A DNA stretch of 25,922 nt from Haliea sp041583655 (GCA_041583655.1 JBFHFJ010000013.1:1-25922); one strand, 5' to 3'; positions 1 to 9,084 are shown, counted from the stretch's first letter. The notes: generated by a model from the letters alone, not told the origin. Numbers and translations: made by a program.

Positions 1-1419
1 ATAGGCCAGCTGCACAGCGTCATGGCGCTGCAGAATGTCCGCTGGCCACTCCCAACCGCCGAAGAACCGGACCTTGATTCGCGGGCCACTGGTGCCGAAG
101 ACCTCCCGCCGCGCAAGCGCATCAAAGATCGCCTCCCGCGTGTTGCTTTCGGCCCAGACGCCGGCGAGCCCGGAGGCGCCATATTTGACGTGCTCGACGT
201 TGATGAAACTGCCGCCCCGACGCTGCTCCGGAGTACCATCGGCTACGCCGATCTTGCCGTGGTAGTTGTTTTCCTCGACGGGCGACGTCGCGTTGTGGCC
301 GTCGCTGGCGGCGATGACACCGAAGCGGTAGGGGTTGAATCCGCCTGCGGCCTCCAGCTGCAACCCGGTGAGCCAGGCGTCGCGTATGTAACTGCCGCGC
401 ACCTCACCCTCCGTGCCGCGGCCACCGAGCAGGTCGCCGAGGATTTCGAAGCCGGCCCACTCATCATTGGGTGACAGGAGCGGATGCGTCTCGGAGCTTC
501 CCTTGATCTGGGAAATCTCCGCCAGCGGTTCGTTGCGCTGGCGCAACTGCGCATATTCAGCGTCCAGCGGCACACCGTCAAAGGCCACCGTGTCCGGAAA
601 CATGAGGCCGTTGCTGAGATTCGAATTGTGCGAGATCGCCAGCGCCTCGATCCCGAGTTCACGCTGCTGCTCCAGCCACTGCCACAGGTCCCGGGGGTCG
701 ACACTGTCAAAGCTGGAAAAGGGTTTGTCGGACACCTTGCTGGTGCGAAAAATCACATTGCGATGCAGGTTGACTTCCTCCATCGCCCCGGAGGACGTCC
801 ACTCATAGCCGACCAGGGTGGTGAACTCGCCGGGGCGATAAAAGCGGTCCGCCAGGCGCACGTACTCCTGCCAGATCCCATAGCGCAGTTCGGGCTCCAC
901 CAGACTGGGCAGCGGCGTCCCGGCGCCCATGGTCATCAAGACGCCCAGCAGGGCCTCCTGGCGCTGCGCGCCATCCCCGGCGGTTATGGCGCGCGCCACT
1001 TCCAGCGTTGACAGCTCGCTGTCCGGATCAAACAGCTGCGGCAGGATACCCATGTACTCGGAGTGATCGGTGACGGCGATAAAGTCCAGCGGCTGGCCCA
1101 GCTGGACCTTGCCACCGCCGGCATGGGCTATCGCTTCACCGCGGGCGAAGCGATAGGCATCCTCCGGGCGGGCGCGCACGTTGAGCATGAAGGCGTCCGG
1201 AGAATTCATGGTGTGTATGTGCAGTTCGCCAAACAGCGCTGTGTGTTCAGGGTAGCGGGGCACGTCGGCAATCACATTCGCGGGCTGCACTTCGGGTGCG
1301 GGGAGCGCTTCTGCGACCGGCTCCGACGCCGGGGAGCCCGGCTGCCCACACCCCACCAGCAGGAGAAGGCCAAACACGGTTGCCGCCGCGCGGCTTCGGG
1401 AGCTGCGGGAATAGGACAC
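1..1419 (-). CDS. DUF3604 family lipoprotein, 3' end cut by window edge
   Basis: This frame is open from a GTG at 1419 to the left edge (473 codons, no stop), so the C-terminus is missing. GTG 1419 is chosen because an AGAGG ribosome site lies 8 nt upstream and the start yields a lipoprotein signal: a basic n-region, then FGLLLLVGC with the lipobox cysteine at residue 24, then a Pro/Ala/Glu-rich linker. The mature part begins FGELHIHT (H67, H69) and has VTDHSEYMG (D118, H119, E121), VGYEWTS, NLHRNVIF, AISHNSN and SPNDEWAGFE. These are the recurring blocks of DUF3604 proteins, whose HxH and DH motifs resemble PHP-type metal-dependent hydrolases. The biochemical role of the family is not established; an envelope-anchored hydrolase is an inference. 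It is divergent from ppsA, with no obvious functional link. Confidence 0.88.
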   Translation of the reverse strand, partial: MSYSRSSRSRAAATVFGLLLLVGCGQPGSPASEPVAEALPAPEVQPANVIADVPRYPEHTALFGELHIHTMNSPDAFMLNVRARPEDAYRFARGEAIAHAGGGKVQLGQPLDFIAVTDHSEYMGILPQLFDPDSELSTLEVARAITAGDGAQRQEALLGVLMTMGAGTPLPSLVEPELRYGIWQEYVRLADRFYRPGEFTTLVGYEWTSSGAMEEVNLHRNVIFRTSKVSDKPFSSFDSVDPRDLWQWLEQQRELGIEALAISHNSNLSNGLMFPDTVAFDGVPLDAEYAQLRQRNEPLAEISQIKGSSETHPLLSPNDEWAGFEILGDLLGGRGTEGEVRGSYIRDAWLTGLQLEAAGGFNPYRFGVIAASDGHNATSPVEENNYHGKIGVADGTPEQRRGGSFINVEHVKYGASGLAGVWAESNTREAIFDALARREVFGTSGPRIKVRFFGGWEWPADILQRHDAVQLAY

Positions 1420-1694
1420 AAGCCATACCTCTTGTCGAATCACCGGAACATACTCCCACCCAGGTCGCGGTCCAACCGGCCCGGGACTGAATCCTTGAAC
1501 CGCGCCCCCATATCACCTAGCCCTGTGCGATCGGCGGGCCCCGGTCCCTTGCCGTCGGGCACCGACACCCCGCTGGCACCGTGGCCCGCAGCTGCAACAG
1601 CATCGCAGACTGACAATCAATTGATCCCGGACAATGCCACTGTTGCAGGTTGGACTATGCTGGGGTTTTCAGCGCGCAATGCCGGAGGTAAGCC
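1420..1694. promoter_or_regulatory. Divergent intergenic region between DUF3604 gene and ppsA
   Basis: This 275-base gap separates two divergent genes and must hold both of their promoters. On the plus strand a strong GGAGGT ribosome site at 1684-1689 sits 5 nt before the ppsA GTG. A TATGCT hexamer at 1656-1661 resembles a -10 element, but no good -35 lies at the right distance. I could not pick a convincing operator here. Confidence 0.4.
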
Positions 1695-4100
1695 GTGGCA
1701 TCCAGCAACTGTATCCTGTGGTTCAACGAGGTCGGCCTGCAGCATCTGGCCGAGGTCGGGGGCAAGAATGCCAGCCTCGGCGAGATGTACCAGCAGCTGG
1801 CGGGGCAAGGCGTGGCTGTTCCCTATGGTTTTGCGACCACGGCCCAGGCCTTCCGCGACTATCTCGCTGCCAACAGCCTGCAGCAACCCATCAGCGATGC
1901 CCTCGCGGAGCTGGCCGCGGGCCGCCGGTCGCTGGCCGCTACGGGGCATGGGATCCGCGAGCTGATCCGCGCTGGCAACTTTTCCCTTGCACAGAAGGAG
2001 CAGATCAGCAGCGCCTACCTCAGCCTCTGCGAGCAACAGCAGACCTCGGATATGCCGGTCGCGGTGCGCAGCTCCGCCACCGCCGAGGACCTGCCCCAGG
2101 CCAGCTTTGCCGGCCAGCAGGAAAGCTTTCTCAATGTCCGCGGCCCCGAGGCCCTGCTCGACGCCTGCCGGGAGTGCTACGCGTCGCTGTATACCGACCG
2201 CGCCATTGCCTACCGCGAGGAGCAGGGCTTCGCCCACGACCAGGTGGCGCTGTCGGTCGGGGTCCAGCAGATGGTGGAATCGGCCGCCGCCGGGGTGATG
2301 TTCACCCTGGACACCGAGAGCGGCTTTCCGGACATCGTGCTGATCAGTGCCGCCTGGGGCCTGGGTGAAACCGTGGTGAAAGGCGCTGTGAATCCCGACC
2401 GCTATATGGCCTACAAGCCCTTCCTGAAGCGGCCGGACCTGATGCCCGTCATCGAAAGCACCGTCGGCAGCAAGCTCTGCAAGATGCGCTACGCGCTGCC
2501 GGCTGACGAGGGCGTGGGCGAGCACGGACGCGCGGAGGCAACGGTCACCGTACCCACCAGCGCCGCCGAACAGCGCAGCCGGGTGCTGTCGGACAGTGAT
2601 GTCATGCAGCTCGCGCGCTGGGCGCAGCTTATCGAGCAGCACTACCAGCGGCCAATGGATATCGAATGGGCCCAGGATAGCAATGGCCAGCTGTATATCG
2701 TCCAGGCCCGCCCGGAAACCATCGAGTCGCAGAAGGACCGCAGTGTGCTGGTGAGCTACAAACTGACGGAACAGGGCCGGGTACTGCTGGAGGGGTCAAG
2801 CGTGGGCAGCGCGATTGCCTGCGGGCCCGTCTGCGTGGTCGGGAGCCCGGACGACGTCGAACATTTTCCCGAAGGCGCTATCCTCGTCACCGAGCGCACC
2901 GACCCGGACTGGGTGCCGATCATGCGCAAGGCGGCGGGCATCGTGACCAACAGCGGCGGCACCACCAGCCATGCGGCCATCGTCAGCCGCGAACTGAAGA
3001 AGCCGGCCATCGTCGGCTGCGGCAATGCCACCGGGCTGCTGCACGAGGGTATGGATATCACCATCAGCGGCGCCGACGGCGCCACCGGCAAGGTTTACGA
3101 GGGGATACTCGCCTTCGAGCGCGAGACGATCAGCCTCGCGGACCTGCCGGCGACCAGAACCGCGCTCATGATCAATGCCGCCCTGCCGGACGGCGCCCTG
3201 CAGTGGTGGCAGCTGCCCGTGGCCGGGATCGGCCTGACCCGGATCGAATTCATCATCTCCAGCCAGATCCGGGTTCATCCCATGGCCCTGGTCCACCCGG
3301 ACAAAGTGACCGACCCGCAGGTGGCGCAACAGATTGCCGACCTCCATAGTCGCTTCGAGCAGCCAACCGACTACTTCGTTGACACCCTCGCCCGCTCGGT
3401 CGCCAAGATCGCCGCGTCCCAGTACCCGCGGCCGGTGATCGTGCGCATGTCGGACTTCAAGTCCAACGAGTACCGCGGCCTGCTGGGTGGCGAGGATTTC
3501 GAGCTGGAGGAGGAAAACCCCATGCTCGGCTTCCGCGGCGCCTCCCGCTATTACCACCCACTGTACCGGGAGGGCTTCCAGCTGGAGTGCCAGGCGATTC
3601 GCCGCGCCCGGGAGTCCATGGGCTTCGACAACATCATCGTCATGATTCCCTTCTGTCGCACACCGGGCGAGGCGGACCAGGTGCTGGAGACCATGGCCGA
3701 AGCGGGTCTGCAGCGCGGCGCCGGTGGCCTCAAGGTCTACGTGATGTGCGAGATTCCCTCCAACGTGATCCTGGCCGACCAGTTCGCGCAGCGTTTTGAC
3801 GGCTTTTCCATCGGCAGCAACGACCTGACCCAACTGGTACTGGGGATAGACCGCGACTCCGCAGTACTCAAGAGCCTGTTCGACGCGCGCGACGAGGCGG
3901 TCAAGCGCATGATCGACCAGGTCATACGGGTGGCCCACGAGCAGGGCTGCAAGGTGGGCATCTGTGGCCAGGCGCCCTCGGACCATCCTGAGTTCGCCGA
4001 ATTCCTGGTCCACTGCGGCATCGACTCCATATCCCTGAACCCCGATTCGGTGGCCCGCGCCAGCGTCCATGTGGCAGCTGCGGAGGGCAGCAAAGGGTAG
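1695..4100 (+). CDS. ppsA: Phosphoenolpyruvate synthase (pyruvate, water dikinase)
   Basis: PEP synthase converts pyruvate, ATP and water to PEP, AMP and phosphate, the entry to gluconeogenesis from C3 acids. The 801-residue length is normal for the family. The order of parts is complete: an N-terminal pyruvate/ATP-binding half opening with LWFNEVG and VGGKNASLGEM, a central swivelling phosphohistidine domain with GGTTSHAAIVS (phospho-accepting H426), and a C-terminal TIM barrel with GSNDLTQLVLGIDRDS and GICGQAPSDHPEF (catalytic C757), ending in SLNPDSV. The start is GTG at 1695, preceded by GGAGGT at 5 nt spacing. It is followed after 63 AT-rich bases by an acyl-CoA dehydrogenase, and a separate promoter there is likely. 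No regulator of the PEP synthase regulatory protein type was found in the window. Confidence 0.97.
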   Translation: MASSNCILWFNEVGLQHLAEVGGKNASLGEMYQQLAGQGVAVPYGFATTAQAFRDYLAANSLQQPISDALAELAAGRRSLAATGHGIRELIRAGNFSLAQKEQISSAYLSLCEQQQTSDMPVAVRSSATAEDLPQASFAGQQESFLNVRGPEALLDACRECYASLYTDRAIAYREEQGFAHDQVALSVGVQQMVESAAAGVMFTLDTESGFPDIVLISAAWGLGETVVKGAVNPDRYMAYKPFLKRPDLMPVIESTVGSKLCKMRYALPADEGVGEHGRAEATVTVPTSAAEQRSRVLSDSDVMQLARWAQLIEQHYQRPMDIEWAQDSNGQLYIVQARPETIESQKDRSVLVSYKLTEQGRVLLEGSSVGSAIACGPVCVVGSPDDVEHFPEGAILVTERTDPDWVPIMRKAAGIVTNSGGTTSHAAIVSRELKKPAIVGCGNATGLLHEGMDITISGADGATGKVYEGILAFERETISLADLPATRTALMINAALPDGALQWWQLPVAGIGLTRIEFIISSQIRVHPMALVHPDKVTDPQVAQQIADLHSRFEQPTDYFVDTLARSVAKIAASQYPRPVIVRMSDFKSNEYRGLLGGEDFELEEENPMLGFRGASRYYHPLYREGFQLECQAIRRARESMGFDNIIVMIPFCRTPGEADQVLETMAEAGLQRGAGGLKVYVMCEIPSNVILADQFAQRFDGFSIGSNDLTQLVLGIDRDSAVLKSLFDARDEAVKRMIDQVIRVAHEQGCKVGICGQAPSDHPEFAEFLVHCGIDSISLNPDSVARASVHVAAAEGSKG

Positions 4101-4103
4101 ATT

Positions 4104-4120
4104 TTTGAATTTTGTTCAAA
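4104..4120. promoter_or_regulatory. Inverted repeat upstream of acyl-CoA dehydrogenase
   Basis: TTTGAA and TTCAAA arms flank a TTTTG spacer (17 bases) in the AT-rich gap between ppsA and the acyl-CoA dehydrogenase gene. The AT-richness stands out from the GC-rich surroundings, and a TAAGAT hexamer follows immediately at 4121-4126. Location and symmetry fit an operator for a dimeric repressor. Which regulator binds is unknown. Confidence 0.4.
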
Positions 4121-4163
4121 TAAGATTGGCGCTCGTGAATAAGTAAAAACGGAAAACATACTC

Positions 4164-5327
4164 ATGAGCATGGAACTGTCTGAAGAAGACCAGTTGTTTG
4201 TCGACGTCACCCGCAAATGGGTCGACAAGGAATGTCCCAAGGACTGGTGCCGCCAGCTTGAGCAGCAGGAACACGTCTTCCCACACGAGCTCTGGGACAA
4301 GCTGGTGGAGTTTGGCGCGCACGGTATCGGCGTCCCCGAGGAATACGGCGGCCAGGGCGGTACCATCCTCAACCAGACACTGTTTGCCCGGGAATTTTCC
4401 CGCACCGCCGCGGGCCTGAGCTGGGTCTGGGGTGTCACCTCCTTTTCAGGGACCAAGGCCCTCAACTTCTGCGGCTCCGAGGCCCAGAAACAGGAGTTCC
4501 TGCCCCGCATCGCCAGCGGCGAACTGAAAACCGCCATGAGCTTTACTGAAGCCGGTGGCGGCACCGACCTGCTCGGCGGCATGCGCACCCGTGGCGACAA
4601 GGTTGACGGCGGCTGGCTCCTGAACGGAGAGAAAATCTGGAGCACCGGCGCCGATGTCGCCGACTACCTGCTGGTCATGGCCCGCACTGACATGAATGCC
4701 GCCAAGCGCAGCGACGGCATCTCCATATTTTTTGTCCCGCGCACCAGCAAGGGGATCACAGTGACCCCCCTGCCCAAGCTCGGCATGCGCGCGATGAGTT
4801 CCTGTTCGGTGATGATGGAAGACGTATTTGTTCCTGACGAGCTGCTGCTGGGCGAACCCAATCGCGGCTGGTACCAGTCGACCAAGACCCTGAACAACGA
4901 ACGCCTGGTCAATGCCGCGACCTGCCTGGGCATGCTGGACGGCGTGATCGAGGACGCCGTGGAACACATGAAGTCACGGCATGCCTTCGGCCAGCCCATT
5001 GGCCAGTTCCAGATTCTGCAGCACTATCTCGCCGATATGGCCATGTGGCAAAAGCAGGGTGAGCTGATAGTCCTGCATACAGCCCAGCTGCAGGCCGCGG
5101 ACAAGCCGAGCGCCATCGAGTCGGGCATGGCCAAGGTACTGTGCTCGGACTACGTGGGCAAAGCCGCCGACCTGGGAATACAGATACTCGGCGGCATGGG
5201 CTACTCCGCAGAGACCGACATGCAGCGCTACTGGCGCGATTCCAGGCTGCTGCGCCTGGGCCCGATCAGCAATGAGATGGCCAAGAACATGATCGCCGAA
5301 AGCTACGGCATGCCACGGTCATTCTGA
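4164..5327 (+). CDS. Acyl-CoA dehydrogenase family protein
   Basis: This FAD-dependent enzyme should introduce an alpha,beta double bond into an acyl-CoA thioester. At 387 residues it is a standard single-domain acyl-CoA dehydrogenase: an N-terminal helical domain, a middle beta domain with MSFTEAGGGTD (about 125-134) and GEKIWSTGA (155-163), and a C-terminal helical domain with SRHAFGQPIGQFQ and QILGGMGYSAE. The medium-chain-type catalytic glutamate near the C-terminus is absent (the region reads RLGPISNEMA). A glutamate is instead present in NNERLVNA (E246), which matches the base position used by isovaleryl-CoA and long-chain dehydrogenases. That suggests a branched or bulky substrate; this is inference. 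ATG 4164 lacks a strong ribosome site. It is the first gene of a run with the SnoaL-like and acyl-CoA synthetase genes. Confidence 0.93.
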   Translation: MSMELSEEDQLFVDVTRKWVDKECPKDWCRQLEQQEHVFPHELWDKLVEFGAHGIGVPEEYGGQGGTILNQTLFAREFSRTAAGLSWVWGVTSFSGTKALNFCGSEAQKQEFLPRIASGELKTAMSFTEAGGGTDLLGGMRTRGDKVDGGWLLNGEKIWSTGADVADYLLVMARTDMNAAKRSDGISIFFVPRTSKGITVTPLPKLGMRAMSSCSVMMEDVFVPDELLLGEPNRGWYQSTKTLNNERLVNAATCLGMLDGVIEDAVEHMKSRHAFGQPIGQFQILQHYLADMAMWQKQGELIVLHTAQLQAADKPSAIESGMAKVLCSDYVGKAADLGIQILGGMGYSAETDMQRYWRDSRLLRLGPISNEMAKNMIAESYGMPRSF

Positions 5328-5354
5328 CCTTTCACACAGGCAACGGGGTCCGGC

Positions 5355-5774
5355 ATGACTGACAGCAGCAAGGATATTGTTCGCAACTTCCTGGGCGCCG
5401 CACAGCGGGGTGATATGGCTACCGTGGAGAGACTGCTCCATCCCGAGGCCAGAGTCATCGAGGCTGATTCACTCCCCTTCGGCGGTGTGGTTTCCGGCTT
5501 CGACGGCTTTACCCGGCTGGTGCGCCAGGTATTCACGACGTTTGCCAACACCGCCGTGACCATTGACGAGTACATTGCCGAGGGCGATACCGTCGTGGTC
5601 CTGGCGACCATGACCGGGCAAAGCAAAGCCAGCGGCGAAGCGTTCAGCATGCCGATCAGCGAAATCTGGCGCCTGCGGGACGGCCTGATCACCGAGATCA
5701 TGCCGTTCTACCACGACACCCAGAGAATCAACGCGCTGGCAGCAGGGACTGTGGAAGCCGGTCATGCGTCCTGA
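5355..5774 (+). CDS. SnoaL-like / NTF2-fold protein
   Basis: This 139-residue protein has the size and pattern of the SnoaL/limonene-epoxide-hydrolase-like NTF2 fold: an N-terminal helix pair (IVRNFLGAAQRGDMATVERL), LHPEARVIEAD, a central GFDGFTRLVRQVF helix, and paired strands (GDTVVVLATMTG, SEIWRLRDGLITEIMPFYH). Members range from hydrolases and cyclases to non-catalytic binding proteins, so no reaction can be assigned. It starts 27 bases after the acyl-CoA dehydrogenase, and its end overlaps the start of the acyl-CoA synthetase by 11 bases. The three are therefore almost certainly co-transcribed, and this protein probably acts on or binds an intermediate of the same CoA-dependent pathway. 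Confidence 0.85.
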   Translation: MTDSSKDIVRNFLGAAQRGDMATVERLLHPEARVIEADSLPFGGVVSGFDGFTRLVRQVFTTFANTAVTIDEYIAEGDTVVVLATMTGQSKASGEAFSMPISEIWRLRDGLITEIMPFYHDTQRINALAAGTVEAGHAS

Positions 5775-7410
5775 CCGCATCATCGCCACGTCGCTGGGCG
5801 ACCTCCTGCTGCGCAGCGCGGACCAGTGGCCCGACAACACGGCCGTGATCTTCCCGGGCGCTACCTTCACCTATCGACAGCTATACGACAGCGCTTTCGA
5901 CAAGGCGAGACTGCTGCAGGGCAACGGCGTCGCTCCGGGCGACCATGTCGGGATACTGATGCCAAACTGCCCCGAGTATCTGGAATGGCTGTTTGCCATC
6001 GCGCTCACCGGGGCGGTGGCTGTGGCGATCAACGCGCGCTACCGGGCCAGCGAGCTGGCCTATGTCATCGACAACGCCGACCTGCGGCTCCTGGTTACCA
6101 GGCTCCACAGCGATCAACCCACCGACTACGCACAGCTGCTGGCGGATATTTTTCCGGAGCTTCGTCCTGGCGCTCCGGCAGCGGACAGCGTGGCGGCGGC
6201 GCCCCTGCTGCGGCGGATACTGACAACGGGCGACCGCAGCCCCCCGCAGCATGCGCTGTATCTGGACGCCGCACAGTTGGCCACCAACACGCACCAGGGG
6301 GGCAGCACGGAGCCGCAGGCCCAGCGCTTGCGGGCCAGCATCTCGCTCGCCAGCCCCTGCATGATGATGTACACCTCGGGGACCACCAGCCACCCCAAGG
6401 GCTGCCCGCTGAGCCACGAGATGGTCACCCGCAAGGCATTTTCGATCGCCACTCGACTTCGCCTCAGTGCGACTGACCGCCAGTGGAACCCACTGCCGTT
6501 TTTCCACCTGGCGTCCATCATGCCCATGCTGGCAACGATGAGCACCGGCGGCAGCTACATGACAGCGCCCCACTTTGCGCCGGAACAGGCCCTGCGGCAG
6601 ATCATGGACGAGGGCGCGACGGTACTCTATCCCGCCTTCCCGACCATCATGTCGGATCTGGTCACCCACCCCCTGTTCAGCGAACTGGACAAGCGCCAGA
6701 TCCGCCTGATCAACAACGTGGCCCCCCCGGAACGGCTGCGGGAGAACATGAAACTGCTCCCCCACACGCTGCACATCAGCGCCTACGGCCTTACCGAGGC
6801 CACCGGACTGTCCTGCTACAGCGACCTCGACGATGACGACCAGGCCCGCGCCCGGACTATCGGGCCGCCCCTGGACGGCACGCTGTTGCAGGTGGTGGAC
6901 CCCGCCTCCGGGGCGCCGCTACCCGCGGGTGAGCGGGGCGAGATGCTGATCGCTGGCTACTCGGTGTTTTCCGGCTACTACAAGGACCCGCAGGCGACCG
7001 CGGCAGCCTTCACCCGGGATGGCTGGTTCCGCACGGGCGACATCTGTTCCATGGACGAGCGGGGTCGGGTCAGCTACCACGGCCGCCTCAAGGATACTCT
7101 CAAAGTGGGCGGGGAGAATGTGTCGGCCCTGGAAATAGAGTCTTTCCTGTCGACCCATCCGGCGGTCAAGTTTGTCCAGGTGGTCGGCATCCCGGACCCG
7201 CGCCTGCAGGAAGTTGTCGCCGCCTTCATAGAACTCAACCCCGGTGCGCAGTGCGACAGCGAGGACATCATCCGCTTCTGCAGCGGCCAGGTAGCCTCTT
7301 TCAAGGTGCCCCGCCACGTCGAATTCGTTACCGAATGGCCGATGTCGGCAACCAAGGTACAGAAATTCCGGCTGCGTGAGGCCCTTGTGCAGCGTCTGGG
7401 TCTTGTGTAA
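5764..7410 (+). CDS. AMP-forming acyl-CoA synthetase
   Basis: This is an ANL-superfamily ligase that activates a carboxylic acid with ATP to an acyl-AMP and then to the CoA thioester. The 548 residues carry the expected motifs in order: the phosphate-binding loop YTSGTTSHPKG (203-213), AYGLTEATG (about 339-347), DGWFRTGD, the hinge region GRLKDTLKVGGENVSALEIE, and a C-terminal SATKVQKFRLRE containing the likely catalytic lysine. The ATG overlaps the SnoaL-like reading frame by 11 bases, implying translational coupling. Neighbouring acyl-CoA dehydrogenase and NTF2-fold genes point to catabolism of a fatty, branched or cyclic acid. The substrate cannot be inferred from sequence alone. Confidence 0.93.
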   Translation: MRPDRIIATSLGDLLLRSADQWPDNTAVIFPGATFTYRQLYDSAFDKARLLQGNGVAPGDHVGILMPNCPEYLEWLFAIALTGAVAVAINARYRASELAYVIDNADLRLLVTRLHSDQPTDYAQLLADIFPELRPGAPAADSVAAAPLLRRILTTGDRSPPQHALYLDAAQLATNTHQGGSTEPQAQRLRASISLASPCMMMYTSGTTSHPKGCPLSHEMVTRKAFSIATRLRLSATDRQWNPLPFFHLASIMPMLATMSTGGSYMTAPHFAPEQALRQIMDEGATVLYPAFPTIMSDLVTHPLFSELDKRQIRLINNVAPPERLRENMKLLPHTLHISAYGLTEATGLSCYSDLDDDDQARARTIGPPLDGTLLQVVDPASGAPLPAGERGEMLIAGYSVFSGYYKDPQATAAAFTRDGWFRTGDICSMDERGRVSYHGRLKDTLKVGGENVSALEIESFLSTHPAVKFVQVVGIPDPRLQEVVAAFIELNPGAQCDSEDIIRFCSGQVASFKVPRHVEFVTEWPMSATKVQKFRLREALVQRLGLV

Positions 7411-7457
7411 CCCTTGAGGCTCGCTTCTGTCCTCGAGGCACGATCAGCCGCCAAGCA

Positions 7458-8942
7458 ATGACAACTACTCCGACCCACAGGCTCGCCGACCTGACCGAGC
7501 GCTTTCGCGAGTTCCACCGGCTCAGCCTGAGCCAATATGAGTCCTACACCCGACTTTACTCCGACTACCTGCAAACAGGGCTGCGCTTTTTCAACATGGC
7601 CGCCGGCATCGTCAGCCGCATCAGCGATGGGCAGTACATCGTCCTCGCTGTCGAACCTGACTCCATGGGCCTTGCTTCCGGGGATACCATGTCCCTGGGC
7701 GATACCTATTGCTCGGTGGTGGTGGACAAGGACGTAACCGTGGCGGTCGCTCATGCCCGGGAGGATGCCGCATTGTGCGGGCATCCAGCCTATCGGGAGA
7801 TGCGTCTGGAGGCTTACCTGGCCACGCCGATCCGGGTCAACGGCGAGATTTTCGGGACTCTGAATTTCACCTCGCCCGAGGCCCGCAAACGCCCCTTCGA
7901 CGACACAGATGTGGAACTCATCGAACTCATGGCCGGCCGGATAGGCCAGATCATTGAGCAGGACCAGCTGGATCGTGAGCGGCAGAGAGCCATCAGCCAG
8001 TTGCGTGAAAACACGGCGCTGTTCGAGAGCGCGTTCGAGCACGCCGCCATCGCCATGGCCCTGGTCAATCCGGAAGGCCGCTGGCTCCGGGTCAACCAGG
8101 CGGCCATTGAACTGTTGGGATACAGCGAACCCGAACTGCTGGCCAGTGACTTCCAGACACTTACCCACCCGGATGATCTCGACAAAGACCTGGAGTTCCT
8201 GCGTGAAATGCTCGCGGGGGTGCGGGATACCTACCGGATGGAGAAGCGCTACTTTCACAAGAACGGGCACGAAATCTGGGCTCTCCTGAGCGTTTCCATG
8301 GTGCGTGACGAAAACGACAGGCCGGAATATTTCGTTTCCCAGATCCAGGATATCACTGCGCAAAAGCGTGCCGAGGCCGAGTTGCTGCACAGGCAGAAGC
8401 AGTTGGAGTCGTTGAATGACAAACTCGAACAGCTATCCACGACAGACCCCCTGACCCAGCTCAACAACCGACGCGCCCTGGAGGCGCGAATGCAGGAAGA
8501 GTTGTCCCGCAGCAGACGCACCGGGGAGCCGATGTCGCTGCTGATGGTGGACGTGGACCACTTCAAGCGATACAACGATACCTACGGCCATCCCGAGGGA
8601 GATATCGCCCTGCGCCGGCTGGCTGCGGCACTCAAGCAGGTGGCGCGGATCAATGACACTGTCGCACGCATGGGCGGAGAAGAATTCGTGCTGTTGCTGC
8701 CACATACCGACGAGTCCGGCTGCTGTGCCGTGGCCAGGCGGCTCGCGCAATTGGTCACCGGACTGGAAGGTTTGCAGGCGGCCATCACCGTGAGTACCGG
8801 AGGGGCAACACTCATGCCTGGCATGGGATCTACCCGCATACCCGCAGCAGACGAGCTGATGAAACTCGCCGACAATGCGATGTACCGCGCCAAGCAGGAG
8901 GGGCGCAATCGCCACTGCCAGGCACCACTGCTGACGTCTTGA
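7458..8942 (+). CDS. Diguanylate cyclase with GAF and PAS sensor domains
   Basis: This 494-residue soluble protein should make cyclic di-GMP from two GTP in response to an unknown signal. Domains in order: GAF at about 30-165 (ends with ATPIRVNGEIFGTLNF and a helix), PAS with PAC at about 185-310 (LFESAFEHAAIAMALVNPEG, then DYRMEK-like PAC strands and YFVSQIQDITAQKRAEAE), a short coiled linker, and GGDEF at about 325-487. The active-site loop is an intact GGEEF (406-410). An RxxD inhibitory site (RIND, 397-400) is present five residues upstream, so product feedback is expected. There is no membrane segment or EAL domain. It begins 47 bases after the acyl-CoA synthetase on the same strand and may be read through from that unit. 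No strong ribosome site precedes ATG 7458. Confidence 0.95.
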   Translation: MTTTPTHRLADLTERFREFHRLSLSQYESYTRLYSDYLQTGLRFFNMAAGIVSRISDGQYIVLAVEPDSMGLASGDTMSLGDTYCSVVVDKDVTVAVAHAREDAALCGHPAYREMRLEAYLATPIRVNGEIFGTLNFTSPEARKRPFDDTDVELIELMAGRIGQIIEQDQLDRERQRAISQLRENTALFESAFEHAAIAMALVNPEGRWLRVNQAAIELLGYSEPELLASDFQTLTHPDDLDKDLEFLREMLAGVRDTYRMEKRYFHKNGHEIWALLSVSMVRDENDRPEYFVSQIQDITAQKRAEAELLHRQKQLESLNDKLEQLSTTDPLTQLNNRRALEARMQEELSRSRRTGEPMSLLMVDVDHFKRYNDTYGHPEGDIALRRLAAALKQVARINDTVARMGGEEFVLLLPHTDESGCCAVARRLAQLVTGLEGLQAAITVSTGGATLMPGMGSTRIPAADELMKLADNAMYRAKQEGRNRHCQAPLLTS

Positions 8943-9084
8943 CAGAGCCTTTCCTGCGGGCCGCCGCCGCTAGTTTGCCAGGCCCATGACCACGCCCTGG
9001 GTGGCCACGCCCCCCAAGAGTGGTATGGCCATGAGCCCCCGGCCCAAGTAGTATGCAGGGCTCGTTTATCCAGGCAGGTAACCC

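Noticed and set aside
2796..4070. Minus-strand open frame (424 codons) inside ppsA
   Set aside because: It is a shadow of ppsA; the plus-strand frame carries all catalytic motifs.
7074..8390. Minus-strand open frame (438 codons) opposite the ligase and cyclase genes
   Set aside because: It spans the boundary of two well-supported plus-strand genes and has no domain pattern.
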